Shown: one piece after another, positions 60,304 through 64,000 of the stretch | How positions within the stretch are numbered: the stretch's first letter is position 1 | Layout of the letters: each line of letters opens with the position of its first letter | Origin: Actinokineospora sp. NBRC 105648 | GTDB taxonomy: Bacteria > Actinomycetota > Actinomycetes > Mycobacteriales > Pseudonocardiaceae | Length of the DNA: 64,000 bases | Assembly (NCBI RefSeq): GCF_030269645.1 | Contig: NZ_BSTR01000004.1 | Location: 248,001-312,000, forward strand | Direction of reading: 5' to 3' | Made by a program: the position numbers and the translations under genes | The notes under the pieces: generated by a model | The model's database searches: none | What the model was told of the DNA's origin: nothing | The model's input: the letters and a program-made list of their open reading frames with translations, nothing else

Positions 60304-60416
60304 TTGTCCCCGATCAGCTGTTGTCCCCCGATCGAGTGAGCTGCCGGCAATCCGGCCGTGTGCCGTACGGGGCTGCCTAGGGTGGGGCCGTCACGCTGGC
60401 GCGACCTGGAGGTTGG

Positions 60417-60728
60417 GTGTCCGGATACGGGGTGGTGATCGCCGCGCTGCGCAAGTCGGCCGGGGCGGTGCGCAGCGCGGGTGAACAGGCGGCGGTGGTC
60501 GACCTCGCCGGGACCGTCGCGGGCGTGCCGGGCGCGCTGGCGGGGAGCCGGAGCGCGGCCTCGGCGTCAGCGCTGTCGCAGGCTTGGCGCACCCAGGTGC
60601 GGGAGTGGAGCAATTCCGCGATTGCCCTGGGGGACAACATGTCCGGGGCGGCGGGCCGCTACGAGAAGAACGAGCAGGAGGCCAAGGAGAACCTGACGCT
60701 GTCCTGGCCGGGGTCGAGGTTCTTCTGA
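60417..60728 (+). CDS. WXG100/ESX-like small protein (103 aa)
   Basis: Helical hairpin protein: VIAALRKSAGAVRSAGEQAA, AASASALSQAWRTQVREWSN with a W at the turn, and MSGAAGRYEKNEQEAKENLT. GGAGG lies 4 nt before the GTG. Its TGA overlaps the next gene's ATG (TGATG), so the two probably form a heterodimer or co-exported pair. Confidence 0.8.
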   Translation: MSGYGVVIAALRKSAGAVRSAGEQAAVVDLAGTVAGVPGALAGSRSAASASALSQAWRTQVREWSNSAIALGDNMSGAAGRYEKNEQEAKENLTLSWPGSRFF

Positions 60729-62017
60729 TGCCCACCTACGGCGAGGTGCGCACCTGGCAGTCGGGTCCGCTCGACGAGGCGGAGCAGCAGCTCAAGGCGC
60801 GGTCGGACAGCCTACTCGGACTCGCCGACGAGCTCGACGCCTCGGCCAAGCCCGCGGGCTGGCACGGTCTCGCGGCGGACGGGGCGATGGCCGAGCGCGG
60901 CCGGGTCACCGATCGGATGGAACACCTCGTCGCGGGCGTGAACGCCGCCCGGTCGGCGCTGATGGTGGCGGCCGACCGCGTCATCGAGCTGCGGAACCTG
61001 GTGTCCGACACCGAAGGCGTGGCGAGCGCCCACCGCTTCGCCATCGACCACAGCGGTTCCGTCGTCGACCACGGGCCGCCGCCGGAGACACCCGCCAACC
61101 AACGGGAAGCGGTGCAGGCGGAGCGGAACCGGATCAGGACCGAGCTGGTCGACCGCGTCGGGCAGATCATGCGCTACGCCAACGACATCGACGGCACGCT
61201 CGCCGGCGTGCTCGACCAGGTCGCGCAAGGCAAGATCAGCGACGGCGGCGCCACCACCCTCGCCGACGCAGCGAAAGCCGGTGAGCCGCTGGGGATCCCA
61301 GGCGCACCACCGAAACCGCCCACCGACGCGGGCGCGGGCAAGCACGGCGTCGACCCCTGGTACACGACCGCCGACGACCGGTTGATGCACGGACTCGCGG
61401 GTACCGCGGCGGACGGCGCCGAGACCCTCGGCATGACCCACGCGGCGGCGAACCTGCGGCACTACCTCGGCAACAGCGGCGACCCGATGACGGTCAACCC
61501 GGACGAGATGACCCGCGACGTCAGCGGTTTCCGCACCCAGGTGGACAAGACCACCGCGGCCGAGATGCGCAGGCTCGCCGCCGAAGCCGCCGCCAACGGG
61601 ACCTACGGCAAGCCGGTACAGTTCAGCACCGGCTGGAAAGGCCACTACATCACCAAGAGCGCGAGCCAGGACTGGTTCTACGCGATGGGTGGTGTCCAGT
61701 ACGCCGTGACCGGCGTGGCCACCGTGCACCCGCCGGACCACCCGGGAGGAGAGCCGCGCGTGGACGTGCAGTACCAGACCCACGTCTTCGACCGCTACAA
61801 CTGGGACGGCGGCAAGTCCACCACCATCGGCCCCATCACCATCACCGACGAGTCGATGGCCGAGATGCACCGGGCGGGCGTGGCGCAGGAGTACGACATC
61901 TCCGGCACCGGCGGCGTCAAGCACTACACCGGCCCCGTCCCGGCCGCCGGCGAACTCCCACCCCCACCCGACAACCGCGACGGCCAGCGCGGCGACCCGG
62001 GCCGGTCCCGGCGGTGA
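60728..62017 (+). CDS. WXG100-fused protein with unknown C-terminal domain (429 aa)
   Basis: The N-terminus (VRTWQSGPLDEAEQQLKARS, AKPAGWHGLAADGAM, W44-x-G) is a WXG100-type export domain followed by a helical extension. After a linker at about residues 185-205, the C-terminal domain has ANLRHYLGNSGDPM, GHYITKSASQDWFYAMGGVQ, YAVTGVATVHPPDHPGG and THVFDRYNWDGGKS followed by TITDESMAEMHRAGVAQEYD, a pattern that I have seen in mycobacterial proteins but cannot name. Could be a toxin or surface enzyme. The lipoprotein gene overlaps its end by 4 bp and might be an inhibitor or partner. Confidence 0.75.
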   Translation: MPTYGEVRTWQSGPLDEAEQQLKARSDSLLGLADELDASAKPAGWHGLAADGAMAERGRVTDRMEHLVAGVNAARSALMVAADRVIELRNLVSDTEGVASAHRFAIDHSGSVVDHGPPPETPANQREAVQAERNRIRTELVDRVGQIMRYANDIDGTLAGVLDQVAQGKISDGGATTLADAAKAGEPLGIPGAPPKPPTDAGAGKHGVDPWYTTADDRLMHGLAGTAADGAETLGMTHAAANLRHYLGNSGDPMTVNPDEMTRDVSGFRTQVDKTTAAEMRRLAAEAAANGTYGKPVQFSTGWKGHYITKSASQDWFYAMGGVQYAVTGVATVHPPDHPGGEPRVDVQYQTHVFDRYNWDGGKSTTIGPITITDESMAEMHRAGVAQEYDISGTGGVKHYTGPVPAAGELPPPPDNRDGQRGDPGRSRR

Positions 62018-62451
62018 GGCTGCTCGCCCTGGTGATCGCGATCTGCGCGATGACGGCCTGCTCGACCCCAGCACCGCAGGAGGACAGGATGACCCAGCCC
62101 GCCGCACCCGAGGAAGCACTGCGGTTCGGCGGGATCAGCCTCCCACCGTCCGGCCGCGTGCTGGGGGTGGAGAACGAGGCGGGCATCGACGAGCTCTACC
62201 GGGTCGTCGTGGGCCTACCGGCGGTCGACGTCCCGGAGTTGTTGTCCGACTCGGGTTTCACCGTGCCGCTCACCCCGGACGCGGGGCCGTTCCAGGACTC
62301 CGTCAAGGGATTCGACCTCGCCGCCGGGAAGTCCGTGCGCGCGGGCGAGGATACCCACCAGGTCGGCGGCCGCACGATCACCAGGCAGCTGGCGGTGGAC
62401 GAGACCGACCCGATCACCGCGACCGTGCACCTTTGGCTCTTCACGACGTGA
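62014..62451 (+). CDS. lipoprotein partner of the WXG-fused protein (145 aa)
   Basis: Lipobox LVIAICAMTAC with Cys16 and a short mature part of 125 residues (ALRFGGISLPPSGRVLGVEN, ELYRVVVGLPAVDVPELLSD). It is coupled by a 4-bp overlap to the WXG-fused protein's gene and by another to the membrane protein downstream, a close three-gene unit. By position an outer-face inhibitor of the secreted partner is likely. No homologous family recognised. Confidence 0.7.
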   Translation: MRLLALVIAICAMTACSTPAPQEDRMTQPAAPEEALRFGGISLPPSGRVLGVENEAGIDELYRVVVGLPAVDVPELLSDSGFTVPLTPDAGPFQDSVKGFDLAAGKSVRAGEDTHQVGGRTITRQLAVDETDPITATVHLWLFTT

Positions 62452-64000
62452 CCGGCGCGGGTGAGTCCCTGAGCGAGATGAGCCCGCTGGAACAGCAAGT
62501 GGTCGACGCCGCCCGCCGTGGCGTGTGGGCTGAGCCCAGAACCTCGGTGGGCGTGGCGGAACTCGCGTCCACCGAGGATGCCGGGCTCTGCGTGCGGGCC
62601 GAGCTGATCCGCGAACTGCTCATCGGCCGCCACGGTGAGCTGGACCCCCACGGGCTGCGGGTGCGGGGTGTGCGGATCCTCGGGCAACTGGACCTGGAAC
62701 ACGTCACCGCTGTCGTGGGCTTCGCCCTCACCAGGTGCGCGCTGCCACAGGGGTTCACCTGCTGCTCGGCCCGGTTGCAATGGGTTGACCTGCGCGGGAG
62801 TTCGCTGTCGGGGTTGACCGCCGACGGCCTGCGCACCGACGACCGGCTGTCCCTGGAAGGTGCCACTCTGCGTGGTGCGGGCGAGTTGGGCGCTGTGCGG
62901 TTGATCGGCGCTCACATCGGCGGTCAGTGCGACTTCGAGCGCGCCACGATCGTGAACGACACCGGACCCGCCCTGTGCGCGGACCGGATGCGCACCGGCG
63001 GCAGCCTGTTGGCGGAGGGCGTGATCCTGCGCGGGGCCGGCAAGTCGAGTGCTGCGCAGTTGATCGGCGTCCAGATCAGTGGCCAGTGCGACTTCGAGGG
63101 AGCCACGGTCGTCAACAGCGCCGGACCTGCGCTGTGCGTCGACCGGATGCGCACCGACGGCAGCCTGTTGTTGGCGGGCGCCACTGTGCTCGGTGCGGGT
63201 GAGTTGGGCGCTGTGCGGCTGCTCGGCGCCCAGATCGGCGGCCAGGTGAATCTCGCCGGGGTTCAGGTGGTCAACGAATCGGGTCCACTGCTGGTGCTGA
63301 GCGAGGCGCGGGTGGACGGCATCCTGACCATGCCCGCGCCCGTGGTGTGCCCGGAGGGCAGCGTCGCCGTTCGGTCGGGTGACTGCGCGGCTGGTCAGCG
63401 GCAGGTGTTCGTGCATGGCCTGGAGTTCGCCCGGTTGGACCGGGTGTCGTGGCGGGAGTGGTTGCACCTGCTCGTGCACCACACCCCCAAGTACGCGCCG
63501 CAGCCCTACCAACAACTCGCGGGCGTCGAGCGGATCTCGGGCCACGACAACAACGCCCGGCAGATCCTCATCACCCAGCAGGACGACCTACGCCGTCGCG
63601 CCCCCGAAGCCCTCGGCGGAACCCTGGCGCGCTGGCGGCACCGGCTCTGGGGAGTGGTCGGGCGCTACGGGTACCGCGCCCACCGCCTGGTAACCGCCTT
63701 GGTGCTCACCCTCACCGTCGCCGGGGCCCTCGGGTACCTGGCCGGGCAGGTAACGACCCGGCCCGGTCACCTCGCCGCCGAACGGGTCCTGCCCGCCACC
63801 GCCCCGAGCACCGGGCCGGGGACGGCGTGTTCCACCGCCGAACTCATCGGGTTGGGCATCGACCGCGGCCTCCCGCTGGGCGCCACCGGCCTGCGCGCCC
63901 GCTGCGACCTGGCCACCGACACCCGCTGGGGCCAGGCGTTCACCTACGCGATCTGGGCGCTGCAAGCCATCGTCTGGGCGTTGGCCACCCTCGCCGTCGC
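62448..64000 (+). CDS. pentapeptide/right-handed-repeat membrane protein (partial)
   Basis: Begins at a GTG overlapping the lipoprotein stop and remains open to the window edge, so at least 517 codons. The first 70 residues are helical; then three repeated units (LSLEGATLRGAGELGAVRL, GAHIGGQCDFERATIVN, ICADRM-like ALCADRM) form a right-handed beta-helix. After about residue 390 come a helical region and membrane segments (LVLTLTVAGALGYLAG and AFTYAIWALQAIVWALATL). Similar actinobacterial proteins are loosely called membrane-associated oxidoreductases; no redox motif is seen. The 3' end lies outside the window. Confidence 0.75.
   Translation, partial: MTGAGESLSEMSPLEQQVVDAARRGVWAEPRTSVGVAELASTEDAGLCVRAELIRELLIGRHGELDPHGLRVRGVRILGQLDLEHVTAVVGFALTRCALPQGFTCCSARLQWVDLRGSSLSGLTADGLRTDDRLSLEGATLRGAGELGAVRLIGAHIGGQCDFERATIVNDTGPALCADRMRTGGSLLAEGVILRGAGKSSAAQLIGVQISGQCDFEGATVVNSAGPALCVDRMRTDGSLLLAGATVLGAGELGAVRLLGAQIGGQVNLAGVQVVNESGPLLVLSEARVDGILTMPAPVVCPEGSVAVRSGDCAAGQRQVFVHGLEFARLDRVSWREWLHLLVHHTPKYAPQPYQQLAGVERISGHDNNARQILITQQDDLRRRAPEALGGTLARWRHRLWGVVGRYGYRAHRLVTALVLTLTVAGALGYLAGQVTTRPGHLAAERVLPATAPSTGPGTACSTAELIGLGIDRGLPLGATGLRARCDLATDTRWGQAFTYAIWALQAIVWALATLAV

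Overview
The window is 64 kb of high-GC actinobacterial chromosome. Frequent GTG/TTG starts, 4-bp stop/start overlaps, type VII (ESX-like) secretion accessory genes, DUF397/XRE pairs, DUF5753-type regulators, YD-repeat (RHS) toxins and a mycelial-type exo-enzyme set (AA10 LPMO, S1 and S8 proteases, GH25 lysozyme) point to a member of the Pseudonocardiaceae or a close relative. This is inference from gene content; no rRNA is present to settle it.

Layout. (1) 1-9,700 is an accessory island, visibly richer in A/T over about 800-7,700. It holds two small regulators/hypotheticals, a lone OLD-type ATPase with a TOPRIM-like C-terminus, a three-gene membrane protein/glycosyltransferase operon interrupted by an IS630-family insertion, and decayed SUKH/LRR-like and membrane genes. 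(2) 9,737-17,073 is a conflict region: an EVE-like/HNH endonuclease, then a tightly overlapping YbaB-like, WXG100-like, RHS toxin, two-immunity-gene cassette, then a decayed UvrD helicase end. (3) 17,220-27,409 carries mostly secreted or envelope proteins: serine hydrolase, GNAT, an LPMO under an apparent DasR site, an excalibur protein, an M48 protease and a streptogrisin-like protease. (4) 27,420-45,127 is core metabolism mixed with other genes: purC, a DUF62 SAM hydrolase, two tandem S8 proteases with P-domains, MBL hydrolase, aldehyde dehydrogenase, a dprA-like/ComF-like pair preceded by a perfect SOS box, a GMC oxidoreductase, an epimerase, and the purSQL operon. (5) 45,131-64,000 contains two further type VII accessory modules: a reverse-strand WXG/EspG/hydrolase/lipoprotein operon, and a forward WXG/PPE-like/EspG/SCP-like run continuing to a second WXG pair, a lipoprotein and a membrane protein cut by the window edge. 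Between them lie a pentapeptide-like protein, a GH25 lysozyme, a PAS-GGDEF-EAL protein and several small regulators.

How the genes work together. The purine genes are the housekeeping anchor. The type VII substrates lack the core machinery (EccB/C/D/E, mycosin) in this window, so they must use a secretion apparatus encoded elsewhere. The RHS operon combines a type VII-like leader, toxin and immunity in one coupled transcript. The clearest candidate for an under-described system is the SOS-box-controlled DprA-like plus zinc-ribbon phosphoribosyltransferase pair at 36,163-37,984.
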